Assembly: GCA_964630785.1 (NCBI GenBank)
Contig: CAZVZG010000001.1
Span: 240,253-304,252 of the forward strand
Reading direction: 5' to 3'
DNA: 64,000 nucleotides
DNA from: JADLCX01 sp964630785
GTDB lineage: Bacteria; Planctomycetota; Phycisphaerae; Phycisphaerales; UBA1924
In this document: positions 16,511 to 25,700 of the stretch, piece by piece
How positions within the stretch are numbered: the first letter of the stretch is position 1
Layout: the number at the start of each line of letters is the position of its first letter
Notes under the pieces: generated by a model
What the model was told of the DNA's origin: nothing
The model's database searches: none
What the model saw: the letters and a program-made list of their open reading frames with translations, nothing else
Made by a program: the position numbers and the translations under genes

Positions 16511-16660
16511 GAGGGATCAAGGGAAGAGGGATCACGGGAACAAGGGATGGGGGGTTTGATGATGCGAACCCGGTCGCCCTCACCGAATCGCTCCACTTCG
16601 ACTCGCTCGATCCCTCTTGCCTCGATCCCCAGATCCCCTGATCCCCTGATCCCTCGGCCC
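16511..16660. repeat. short tandem arrays arranged as an inverted repeat
   Basis: The left part has 7-bp purine units (GAGGGAT, CAAGGGA, AGAGGGA, TCACGGG). The right part has GATCCCT, CTTGCCT, then 8-bp units (CGATCCCC, AGATCCCC, TGATCCCC, TGATCCCT). Bases 16512-16533 and 16609-16630 are complementary at 19 of 22 positions. The block fills the gap between divergent genes and ends about 30 bp before the VWA gene. Confidence 0.8.
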
Positions 16661-16688
16661 TTCCTGCCCCGAATAATGCCCACACCCC

Positions 16689-17822
16689 ATGCCCACCGAT
16701 CGCAAGCAACTCGCGGCCGAGTTGGCCGGCCCGGCCGGGCCGGACGAGAGTCCGGGTGCGCGTCGTCCGCGCCGGGGCGCGACGGGCGTACTTTCGGCGA
16801 CCGGCTCGCTGGTGGTGCACGGGCTGCTGCTGATCGTGCTGGGCGCGGTGGTGTGGCGGAGCGCGTCGGGGCACGCGTCGCGCGGGCCCGAGGTCAAGAT
16901 CGCCTTCGACATGCCCGCGCTGGGCGACGCGTCGGCCCCGCTCGCGGGTTCAGCGGCACCCGACTCGCCGTCTCGCCCGCATGAGGTGGGGCTGATCGTT
17001 GAATTGGATCGCGCGGTGAACGCCGACGCGTCGTTGCCGGAAACTGTTCCGCCGATGGCGAGCATGGCGACGGCCCCGGCGCCGAGTGTGACGCCCCAAG
17101 GCGAAGGCCCGCCGGCGTTGGGCGGCATGAGCGACGCGGCCTTCGGCGCGGGCTCGACGTTCTCGGGCGCCGCCGCGGCCGACCGAGCCGCGGCCGGCGA
17201 GAGCGGCGTGAGTTTCGCCGGCCTTGGCGCGTCCAACGCGCGCTCGGTCGTGTATGTGATGGACGCCTCCGGCTCGATGGTCACCAGCCTCCCGTTCGTG
17301 ATCGCGGAGGTGGAGCGTTCCGTGTCGCGCCTGGCGGCCACGCAGAAGTTCGGCGTGGTGTTGTTCCGGCGCTTGCCGGACGGGCGCAGCGGGCTGGAAG
17401 TGTTCTCGCCGGTGCTGGTGCGGGCCACGGCCAGCGCCCAGGAGCGCCTGCGCGACTGGCTCTCGTCGGTCGAGCCGATCGGCCGCTCGGTGCCGCTGAG
17501 CGGGCTGGAGCGGGCGATCGCGTACCGGCCCGACGCGGTGTTCCTGCTCTCGCGGGCGATCGAGCGCTCCGGCGGCGACGCGTGGGACACCGGCGGCGGG
17601 CGCGGCGTCGCCGGCACGCTCGCCAGGATCGACGCGCTCAACCCCGAGGTCAACGGCCGGCGCCCCGTCGTCATCCAGACCATCCAGTTCCTCGACGACG
17701 ATCCGACGGGGATCATGCAGGAGATCGGGCGCGTGCACGGCTCGCGGACCGACGCGAGCGGACACGTGATCGCCGGCTACCGCGTCATCCGGCGCGGCGA
17801 AGACTTGGGAGAGGGCCGATGA
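16689..17822 (+). CDS. membrane-anchored von Willebrand factor A (VWA) domain protein
   Basis: This 377-aa protein has one N-terminal membrane span (about 34-55, ATGSLVVHGLLLIVLGAVVW) after a basic cytoplasmic head. A Pro/Ala-rich linker reaches to about residue 180. The VWA domain starts SVVYVMDASGSM, with the MIDAS DxSxS at Asp192-Ser196, and continues KFGVVLFRR to the C-terminus. The predicted role is metal-dependent protein binding on the outer face of the membrane. Its stop codon overlaps the next start (ATGA at 17819-17822), so the two genes are translationally coupled and probably work together. The partner is the long helical exported protein that follows. Confidence 0.78.
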   Translation: MPTDRKQLAAELAGPAGPDESPGARRPRRGATGVLSATGSLVVHGLLLIVLGAVVWRSASGHASRGPEVKIAFDMPALGDASAPLAGSAAPDSPSRPHEVGLIVELDRAVNADASLPETVPPMASMATAPAPSVTPQGEGPPALGGMSDAAFGAGSTFSGAAAADRAAAGESGVSFAGLGASNARSVVYVMDASGSMVTSLPFVIAEVERSVSRLAATQKFGVVLFRRLPDGRSGLEVFSPVLVRATASAQERLRDWLSSVEPIGRSVPLSGLERAIAYRPDAVFLLSRAIERSGGDAWDTGGGRGVAGTLARIDALNPEVNGRRPVVIQTIQFLDDDPTGIMQEIGRVHGSRTDASGHVIAGYRVIRRGEDLGEGR

Positions 17823-19906
17823 CCGCTCGTCGCATCGTGTGGCTCGCGGGCGCGAGCGGCGCGCTGGCCTGTACCGCTTGGACGCAGTCGGCCTCGCCGC
17901 CCGCTCACGGGTCGGATGGTCCGTCGCTCGCCGAGCTCATCAAGCAGCACCCCAATGACGACCGCGTCGCGACGTGGCAGGTCGATCAGGCCGCCGCGGC
18001 CCTCGCGTCGCTCTCGGCCGACGGCGCGGACACGTCGCTGCTCTTCGGTGTGCCGACGGCCGAGCAGCGGCAGCGCGGGGCCGAGGCCTCGCGCCGGGCC
18101 ATGGCCTTGCTCGAAGCCGCCGGCGTGAGCGCGGCCGCCTCCGTGCGCCGGCTGGAGGACGGGATGATGGGCCAGGCGGGGAGCGAACCCGGCGCCGCGC
18201 AGCGGGCCGCGGCATCCGAGGCCGCGCTCGCGCGGTTGGTGGACGTGGAGCAGGCGCAGCGGGTCCCGTACTTCCGGGCGGTGGCGCAGACGCTGCTCGC
18301 GGCTTCGTCGAGCGGCGCCTCGCGGGTGCAAGCCGCAAAGAACGGCGCCGCGACACTGGCCCGTCTGCGACTGGCGACGCCGGAGGCTGAGGCGGCGCGT
18401 CGGATGATGCTCGTGGGCGCGATCGTGAACGGGACGGTCATCGGTGATGAGGCGCGACGGGCCGCACGGACCACGCTCGACGAGATCGCCGCCGCGGGCG
18501 ACGCTCTGGACGCCACGACTCGCCAGCGGCTCGCGATGGCGCGGGTGCTGTTGAGTGACGACCGGGGCGCGGGTCTGGGCGAAACCGCCACCGCGCAGGA
18601 GCGAGAGGCCGGGGCGCGCAGGCTGATGGAGCGTGCCCGTCTCGATCCCGCGTCGCGGACCTCGCTCACGGCGGAGGCCTGCCGCGTGCTGCTCGAGAGC
18701 GCCGGCCTGGGGCCGCTGCACGCGGGCGGTGCGGACGCCGATCGCTTGCGGGTGTACGCGCGCGTCTCCGAAGTGATCGGCGCGGACGCCGACACCGCGT
18801 CGCTCCCGCCGGAGGCGATCCTGGCGCGGGCGGTCACGCTGCTCCGGCACGACGGGCAATCGCAGGAGGCACGGGCCCTTCTCTCTCGCCTAGCGGCCCG
18901 ATCTGACATTCCTTCCGACGTGAGGGCCGCGACGTTGTGGGAGGCCGGCGCGGCGTTCTCACGCGACCACGGGGGGAGCGCGCAAGAGCTCGCCGTCGAG
19001 TGCTTGGACCGTTTCATCAGTGAGTTCGCGACGGACGAGCGGGCGCCGGCCGCGGCCAGGACGCTCGAAGCGCTCGCGGCCCGCGCCCTGCTCGCGCCGG
19101 GCCTGAGTGATTCGAGCCGGGCCGCGCTGGAAGACACCCAACTGCGCGCCCTGGACCTGCTCATCGCACACCCCAAGGACCACCCGGACGAGATCGACGC
19201 GTGGAAAGCCGGGGCGATCACGATCCGCACAGGGCGGTTGGACCCCGCCACGGTCACCGCCGCGAAGTTGGAGCCCTTGGTGATGCAGGCGACGACGATC
19301 GGCGGCGCGGCCGCGGCAAGTGCCGCGTCGGCGATCGACGGCCTGGCCCGACGCGTGTTCGATGACTCCTCGTGGTCCGCCCGCCCGGCGAAGGAGCGCG
19401 TCGCGTTGATCCAGACCGTCCGATCGATGTCGGGCTTCGTCGGCGGCGATCGCGTGGCCCTGCTGGCTGGCGAGGCCAAGCTCGCGGCCGGACGCGACGA
19501 CGCATCCGCGGAGTTGCGCCCGCTCATCGGCGGCGCGCTCGACGCGCCGGACCAGCCGACGCGGGTGCGCGTGCGACTGGCGCTGGCCGAAGCGCTCGGT
19601 GACACGCCCGCGGGCCGGGCCGAGGCGATCACGCTTCTGCGTGAACTGGTCGCGCCGCTCGACGGCGCGCCCTCGTCGGCCAAGCGACCCGCGTACTACT
19701 GGCGCGCGTGGGCCACCGTGCTTGAATATCTTCGGGCCGACGGCGCGGACGGTAAGAACGACGTAGCCGTCCGCGCCCAGGCACGCCGCCTCGAACTGCT
19801 CGACCCGGCGATGGGCGGGCCGGCAACCGCCGAGCGGATCCGGCGGGCCCGGGACGACGCCCAAAACGGTGACCGCCCGGCGAGCGGCGGTGCCGGGCCG
19901 GGGTGA
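17819..19906 (+). CDS. long helical exported protein of unknown function, coupled to the VWA gene
   Basis: This 695-aa protein is not recognised. ATG 17819 overlaps the VWA stop. The N-terminus (MTARRIVWLAGASGALACTAWTQS) looks like a signal peptide, possibly a lipoprotein-like one with a Cys near residue 18. The rest is Ala-rich amphipathic helix in repeating 30-40-residue steps (for example LERLMERARLDPASRTSLTAE-like and EAITLLRELVAPLDG), reminiscent of TPR or other solenoid scaffolds without a clear consensus. No catalytic motif is visible. The coupling to a VWA membrane protein suggests a two-part surface or periplasmic assembly. It ends about 85 bp before the mrp gene. Confidence 0.7.
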   Translation: MTARRIVWLAGASGALACTAWTQSASPPAHGSDGPSLAELIKQHPNDDRVATWQVDQAAAALASLSADGADTSLLFGVPTAEQRQRGAEASRRAMALLEAAGVSAAASVRRLEDGMMGQAGSEPGAAQRAAASEAALARLVDVEQAQRVPYFRAVAQTLLAASSSGASRVQAAKNGAATLARLRLATPEAEAARRMMLVGAIVNGTVIGDEARRAARTTLDEIAAAGDALDATTRQRLAMARVLLSDDRGAGLGETATAQEREAGARRLMERARLDPASRTSLTAEACRVLLESAGLGPLHAGGADADRLRVYARVSEVIGADADTASLPPEAILARAVTLLRHDGQSQEARALLSRLAARSDIPSDVRAATLWEAGAAFSRDHGGSAQELAVECLDRFISEFATDERAPAAARTLEALAARALLAPGLSDSSRAALEDTQLRALDLLIAHPKDHPDEIDAWKAGAITIRTGRLDPATVTAAKLEPLVMQATTIGGAAAASAASAIDGLARRVFDDSSWSARPAKERVALIQTVRSMSGFVGGDRVALLAGEAKLAAGRDDASAELRPLIGGALDAPDQPTRVRVRLALAEALGDTPAGRAEAITLLRELVAPLDGAPSSAKRPAYYWRAWATVLEYLRADGADGKNDVAVRAQARRLELLDPAMGGPATAERIRRARDDAQNGDRPASGGAGPG

Positions 19907-19936
19907 GAACTCGTTGACTTTGCCGCGATCGATCTG

Positions 19937-19980
19937 GCCCCTCCGGCCCCCTCCCTCTGGGAGAGCGAGTGGCGCTCTCC
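19937..19980. repeat. partial family B palindrome with an adjacent short hairpin
   Basis: GCCCCTCCGGCCCCCTCCCTC... at 19937-19961 matches the family B element in part. It is followed by GGAGAGCG-AGTGG-CGCTCTCC (19960-19980), a perfect 8-bp hairpin. The pair lies immediately upstream of the mrp start at 19992, where it could affect initiation. Confidence 0.65.
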
Positions 19981-19991
19981 TAGAATCAGAC

Positions 19992-21191
19992 ATGAAGGTG
20001 GACAAGGAATCGATCCGTGTCGCCTTGACGCGGGTGCCGCACCCGAGCGTCAAGACGGACATCGTGTCGGCGGGGGCGGTCGGGAAGATCGCCTACTGCG
20101 ACGGGTATGTTTCGGTGCGTCTGGCGGGGGCCAACCTGCACGACGACCAGCGCCGCGGGCTGATGCAGCAGGCGTCGGCCGCGATCCGCCTGCACGCGCA
20201 GCAGGCCGGCGTCGAGCTCGCCGATGTTCACATCGAGGTCACCGACGAGAAACCCACAAACTCCGGTGCGCCCGTCGCCCCGGTGCAGCGGGCCGACGCC
20301 GGCGGCGGCCACCGACCCATCCCGATCAAGCCGCGGGGCGGTGGGGGTGGAGGTGGGGGGGAGGCGAGCAACCCCATCCCGGGGGTGAAGCACTGCATCG
20401 CCGTGGGCGCCGGCAAGGGCGGCGTGGGCAAGTCCACCGTGGCCGTCAACCTGGCCGTGGGATTGGCGCGACGGGGGCACAGCGTCGGGCTGATGGACGG
20501 CGACATTTACGGCCCGTCGATGCCGACGATGCTGGGGCTGGGCTCGCTCGAAGTGGTGGTGCGCGAGGAGAAGTGGATCCAGCCGTTCCTCGTACACGGC
20601 ATCAAGACCATGACGATCGGCAAGCTGACCGAGCCGGAGAAGCCGCTGATCTGGCGCGGGCCCATGGCGCACGGCGCGTTCAAACAGCTCGTCGAGCAGA
20701 CCGCCTGGGGGGAGCTCGACTACCTCATCATCGATCTGCCGCCGGGCACCGGCGACGTGGCGTTGACGATGGCGCAGATGCTCAAGCTCGCGGGCGCGGT
20801 CGTGGTGTGTACGCCGCAGAAGGTGGCGCAGGACGACGCCGTGCGCGCCGCCAGGATGTTCCAGCAGTTGCAGATCGAGGTGCTGGGCGTCGTCGAGAAC
20901 ATGAGCTTTTTCGTGGGCGACGACGGAAAGGAGTACGACCTGTTCGGCCGCGGCGGCGCGCAGATGATGGCGCAGCGGCTGGGCGTGCCCTTCCTGGGCG
21001 CGGTGCCGATCAACACCGCCCTGCGTGAAAACAGCGACCAGGGCGACCCCGTGGCCAACTTCACCGACACCTCGCCCCGCAACCGCCCGCTGGTGCAGGC
21101 CCTGGAGCAGATGGTCACCAACGTGGAGAACCAGGTGGCGCTCGCGTCGTTCCGCACGGGGCAGAGCGCGCCCTCACTCTCGATCAGTTGA
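19992..21191 (+). CDS. apbC: Mrp/NBP35-family iron-sulfur cluster carrier ATPase
   Basis: This 399-aa P-loop NTPase delivers Fe-S clusters in the cytoplasm. Residues 1-85 form a domain in the position of the usual N-terminal MIP18/DUF59 domain. A Gly-rich linker (about 105-130) precedes the ATPase core: deviant Walker A GAGKGGVGKST (from about 137), SVGLMDGDIYGPS, LIIDLPPGTGDVALTM, and VVVCTPQKVAQDDAVRAARMF. The family's usual CxxC near the C-terminus is not evident; the region reads NMSFFVGDDGKEYDLFGRGG. Such CxxC-lacking Mrp forms occur, and this one may bind clusters differently. The start MKVDKESIRVAL lacks a strong Shine-Dalgarno and follows a hairpin. It is monocistronic. Confidence 0.92.
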   Translation: MKVDKESIRVALTRVPHPSVKTDIVSAGAVGKIAYCDGYVSVRLAGANLHDDQRRGLMQQASAAIRLHAQQAGVELADVHIEVTDEKPTNSGAPVAPVQRADAGGGHRPIPIKPRGGGGGGGGEASNPIPGVKHCIAVGAGKGGVGKSTVAVNLAVGLARRGHSVGLMDGDIYGPSMPTMLGLGSLEVVVREEKWIQPFLVHGIKTMTIGKLTEPEKPLIWRGPMAHGAFKQLVEQTAWGELDYLIIDLPPGTGDVALTMAQMLKLAGAVVVCTPQKVAQDDAVRAARMFQQLQIEVLGVVENMSFFVGDDGKEYDLFGRGGAQMMAQRLGVPFLGAVPINTALRENSDQGDPVANFTDTSPRNRPLVQALEQMVTNVENQVALASFRTGQSAPSLSIS

Positions 21192-21363
21192 GCGGCGCGT
21201 GGGGACGCTTACCCCCGCCGAGTCGGATAACACGGTCGGTGGGTGTGAGGACGTTCCGAACACACCGTTCAGGGCGGATGTGACGCGCCAAGCGTCAGAA
21301 ACTGCCCATCTGTGCGTCAAGTGACGTTGCCCTGCGCCGGTCTTCGGCTATACCAAGTACAGC

Positions 21364-22620
21364 ATGTCCGAACACGACCTGATGCGAATTCAGCGACTGG
21401 GGGACCGGCTTCGGGCGGGCCTGCGCACCCTGGTGGACGGGTTCCCGCCCAACGCCCGGAACATCTCCGGCATGTCGCGTTGGCTGGGCGTGCACAAGGC
21501 GACCTGCCAGCGGATCGTCGAGGGGCTCGACCCAGGGCGTGACGGCCTGGCCGCGTTCGCCCGCCTGCCGGGCACCGAGGGCATGCGCACGCACATCGCC
21601 GCGGCCCGCGAGAAGGGCGTTTCCGCCGACCGTGTCGAGGCCGCCAGCGCGGCCGTCGCCGAGTACGAATCGCTGCTGGGCGCTCTCGGGCACACGCAGC
21701 GCGGGCTGGTGCGGCTTATCGAGCGGCTGAGGATCGAGGCCGCGGGGCCCGGGGGCCAGCCCGACCGCGAGCTGGCCGAGGATCAGCGGAAGCACCTTTT
21801 CGACGGGGCCCGCCGCGTCACCGGCGAGGAGATGCGGGGCAAGGGCCTGGTCGCGATCATCCGCCCGCGTGCCGACCAGCTCACGCGGCTCGACGGGACG
21901 TTCTACACGCACCTGGTCGGCGCTCGTCGTCACAGTTTCTCCCGTCCGATCGTGAGTTTCATCTACAGCGGCTACTGGTCGCACGGCGACGAGGCACGCC
22001 CGCCGAACATCCCGGAAGAGCGGCTGCCTTGCACGCTGGTGGAGGAGTTCAGCACCGCGGGCCTCAAGACCGTCAAGATCGATGCGCGCGACGCGCGCAC
22101 GCTTGCCGTTGTGGACTTTGACAGCGTGCCCGGCGACGGCGAGGGCATGGGCCCCGCCGACGCGTGCGTGAAGTTCTCGTCGGTCGCGATGCCCAACCCG
22201 CTGTGGGAGGGCGGATCGCGTCTCAACGTCGCGATGCGGATCGCCAGCCCTTCGCGGGCCATGGTGCTGGACGTGTTCCTGCACCACAGCATCGCCGCGA
22301 GCGTGGTGCCATCGGTCGCGTGCTACTCGCTCGCGGCCCCGCCGGGCGATCTGCCCGAGGGTGCGCCCGACCAGTGCTGGTACGAGCGATTCCCAGAGAG
22401 CCTGGAACTCGTGCAACTCGGGCGGGCAGCGGTGGGCGGCGGCCTGCGCCCGCGATCGCTCCTGCCGCGACAGGAAGAGCTCGTGCGTCATGCCCTGGGC
22501 GAAGCGGCGATCGATCCCGCCGAGTACGTCGGGTATCGGTGCGAAACCACCTACCCGATCTGGCAGAGCGAGTACCGGATGTACTTCGAGCTGCCTCACC
22601 CGACCGACGCGAACGATTGA
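21364..22620 (+). CDS. uncharacterised protein with predicted N-terminal HTH (paralogue of 52916-54229)
   Basis: This 418-aa protein has no recognised family. The N-terminus (LMRIQRLGDRLRAGLRTLV) is helical and runs into ISGMSRWLGVHKATCQRIVEGLD, which looks like a helix-turn-helix. Then come a helical middle (VSADRVEAASAAVAEYESLL), a junction motif DQRKHLFDGARRVTGEEMRGKG, and a C-terminal mixed alpha/beta domain ending GYRCETTYPIWQSEYRMYFELP. The protein at 52916-54229 shares this order and several motifs (RHRRTLFRSNAHVWGIQAR; LYRCRVEYPI). It is probably cytoplasmic and may be a DNA-binding regulator with a ligand domain, but this is inference. The start ATG 21364 follows a promoter-poor leader. 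Confidence 0.75.
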   Translation: MSEHDLMRIQRLGDRLRAGLRTLVDGFPPNARNISGMSRWLGVHKATCQRIVEGLDPGRDGLAAFARLPGTEGMRTHIAAAREKGVSADRVEAASAAVAEYESLLGALGHTQRGLVRLIERLRIEAAGPGGQPDRELAEDQRKHLFDGARRVTGEEMRGKGLVAIIRPRADQLTRLDGTFYTHLVGARRHSFSRPIVSFIYSGYWSHGDEARPPNIPEERLPCTLVEEFSTAGLKTVKIDARDARTLAVVDFDSVPGDGEGMGPADACVKFSSVAMPNPLWEGGSRLNVAMRIASPSRAMVLDVFLHHSIAASVVPSVACYSLAAPPGDLPEGAPDQCWYERFPESLELVQLGRAAVGGGLRPRSLLPRQEELVRHALGEAAIDPAEYVGYRCETTYPIWQSEYRMYFELPHPTDAND

Positions 22621-22650
22621 ACCGAGCGGCCGAGCGGCGTGCCCACAATC

Positions 22651-22690
22651 CGTGAAAGAGAAACGGGGCGGCCCGCATGAGCCGCCCCGT
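22651..22690 (-). terminator. intrinsic terminator of the protease gene at 22718
   Basis: On the minus strand ACGGGGCGGC...GCCGCCCCGT forms a 10-bp stem with an 8-nt loop, followed directly by TTTCTCTTTC. It lies 28 bases after the stop of the 22718-26002 gene. The same layout (GC stem, then a TTATTTC or TATTTCTTTC tail) follows other dockerin genes here. Confidence 0.85.
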
Positions 22691-22717
22691 GTCGTTGCGC
22701 GTGATGCCGGAATCGGA

Positions 22718-25700
22718 TCAGCCCGGGCAGCCGGTGAAGTATGCGCCCAGGAAGTCGAAGATGTCCTGCACGGTGATGCCGCCTGAACTGTTGAAGTCCG
22801 CGCCGGGCTGCCCGCCAAAGTAAGCCGCGAGGAAATCAAAGATGTCCTGCACGGTCACGCCGCCCTGCTGGTTGAAGTTGGCCGGGCAGCATGCGACCGG
22901 GTTGCCGGCGCCGCCGCAGGCCGAGCCTGCGCCCACGAACGCGCCCGAGCAGTCGGCGGCGGTCGCGACGGTGCAAGTCGTCCCGTTGCAGCAGGCCCCC
23001 GTGGGCTGCGGGCAGGGGTTGGGGCTGCACGCCGAGCCGACCCCCATGAAGCTGTCGGAACACCCGGCCGTGGTGGCGATGTTGCAGGCGCCATCGGTCG
23101 CGCAGCAGGCGCCCGTGGGTTGCGGGCATTGGTTGGGGCTGCACGTTGAGCCCGCACCCAGGAAGTTGTCGGAGCATCCGGCCGCGGTCGTGGCGATGCA
23201 CGTGCCGTCTGTGGCGCAGCAGGCGCCGGTGGGCTCGGGGCAGGGGTTGGGATCGCAGACCCCGCCGCTCGTCCAGGCACGTCCCGCGTCGCAGTCGGCT
23301 TGCTCGCTCATGACGCACCCGCCCAAGGCCGAGCAGCAGGCGCCGGTGGGCTGCGGGCATGGGTTGGGGTTGCACACGGCGTCGCCGGGCGCGAACGTGC
23401 CGGTGGAGCAGCCCGACTGGTCGGACACCGTGCAGCCGCCGTCGGCGGCGCAGCAGGTGCCCAGCGGCTGCTCGCAACCGGGCACCTCGCACGTGGTGCC
23501 GTTGCCGCTGAACGTGCTCGTGCCCAGGCACTCGCTGGAGGCGGTGATCGTGCACCCGCCCGAGGAGTCGCAGCAGGCGCCCACGACCGGCGTGAACGTC
23601 AGGATGACGTCGGCGGTGCCCGTCTGCCCCACGATGATGCTGCCGATCTGGAAGAGGTAGGTGTGCCCGTCCTGCACAAAGACGTTGAAGGACGAGCCGA
23701 AGTCGTCGCAGCCGACGGCTGCGCCGGGCGGGCAGTTGCCGCCGTGGTAGACCGCGACGCGGCTGCTGAACGGCGTGGGCGACCCGGCGGTGGCGCTGTC
23801 GGTCGTCACGTTGAGGTTGCCGTTGGCGGGCGCGACCCACGTGTACCAGACGTCCTGGTTGATCGGTCCGGCCGCGGGGCAGCCCGTGCCGGGAAAGCTC
23901 TGAATCAAGCCGGTCGTGGCGTTGGTGTTGGTGAACGGGCGCGGCCCGGCGACGCTGCCCCACGAGATCGGCGCCGCGCAATCGTCGTTGGCGGGCGGGG
24001 TGTTGGTGACGCTGAAGACACCGTTGGCCGTGGCCACCTGGCCGGTGCCGTCGGCGTTGCTGATCGTGACGTTTCGCGAGCCGACCGCGGCGCCGGCGCC
24101 GATGACGAACGACAGGCCGTTGACGGTCGAGCCGCCGCCGGAGATCACGGGCGTTCCGGTGACCGTGACCCCGCCGCCGGAGACCGTGACCTGCGAAGCG
24201 CTGCTCACGCCCGCGAGATTGACGCCGGTGATGGTGACCGGGATCGTCGCGCCGGACTGGCCCGTGTTGGGGGTGACTGACGAGATGCTGCTCACCGCGC
24301 CCACCACCGCCACGCTTATCGTGTCCGTCGCGGACATGCCGTTGGAGTCGGTGACGCGCAGCGTGACGTTGAACAGGCCGTTGGAGTTGTACGTGAACGT
24401 GGGCTGGGGGTTATCGAGCGTCTCGAAAACGCCGTTGCCGTCCAAGTCCCAGTCGTAGCTGGCGTTGTTCAGGATCGCGCCGCTCTCGTTGGTGCGCGAG
24501 TTGAGGTTGCCCATGAAGTAGCAGACCTGCCCGGCCGCAACGCGCTTGTTCACGCCGGCGATCGCCGTCGGCGGGGCCTTGGAGTTGCCCACGCGGATGG
24601 TCAGGTCGTAGAGCTGCACGATCTGGTCGTTCGGACCGTCGGGCCCCGAGTCGATGACACGCACCGTGTACGTCCCCGCGCTCAGGCTGCCGGCCGGGAT
24701 GCTCTCGGTGGCGCCCGCCGCGGCGCTGTTGGCCTGGAGCAGGACGGTGCTCCCGTTCGAGTCCCGCAGCTCGACGTCCAGGTTCCCCGCCGCCGAGGCG
24801 TTGACGGCGGGCGGGCTGGTCGGGTTGCACCCGCCCGACTGCTGACCGTTGGCGTAACTGCCGCCCGTTGGTACCACCGTGATGGTGACGTTCTGGGCCG
24901 ACGAGAGCGTGAACTTGAACCAGTCCTGGTTGGTGTTGTTGATGCCCGCGGCGCCGTTGGTCGAGAGGCTCCGCTCGATGATCGACTTGAGCACGGGCGA
25001 GGTCAGGTCGCCGAAGTCCTTGGCCGAACCGGCGGAGTTGTTGCCGGCGAACCGGTCGCCGTAGTTGCGCTGAGCGCCGCGCAGCTCGTCGACCTGCGTC
25101 ATCTCGAAGTTGGTGTTGGCGAACGGCTCCATGAGCTTGGTGCCGTTGCAGGGCGTGGTGTGGATGAACCCCAGCCCGTGCCCGTGCTCGTGGGCCACCA
25201 CGTTGCGGAAGTACCGGAAGTTGCTCGACCCCCCGAACATGCTGCCGGTGTTCAACTCGTCGGAGTTGATCACCATGTCCGAGCCGCCGTTGGGGAAGTA
25301 GTTGTACGCCAGCACGCCCGTGTTGCCCTGCGGACGCGAGCCGATGCGCACTTCACCCCCGCCGGCCGCCCCGGCCGAGCCGGTGAACGGCGAGTTGTTG
25401 TCGGCGACCTCGGTGTAGCTCAGACCGCTGTAGCGTCGCCACGACGCCAGCGCCTGTCGGACGTACTCGCGCCCCCGGTCGATGTTGGCCGTCCCGAACT
25501 GCGCGTTGAACTTCGAGTTGAGGTTGTTCGACCCGCCGTCCCACGACACGCCGTCGTTGGGGAACGAGAACCGCAGGCTCGCCGGCGTGGCCCGGCCCGA
25601 GGCGCCCTGACCGCCGTTACCGGTCCACACCAGGTTGCTCGTGAAGAACCGGTTGTTCAGCCCATCTTGCAACACACCGCCCACGGGCAGGGCGTTGAAA

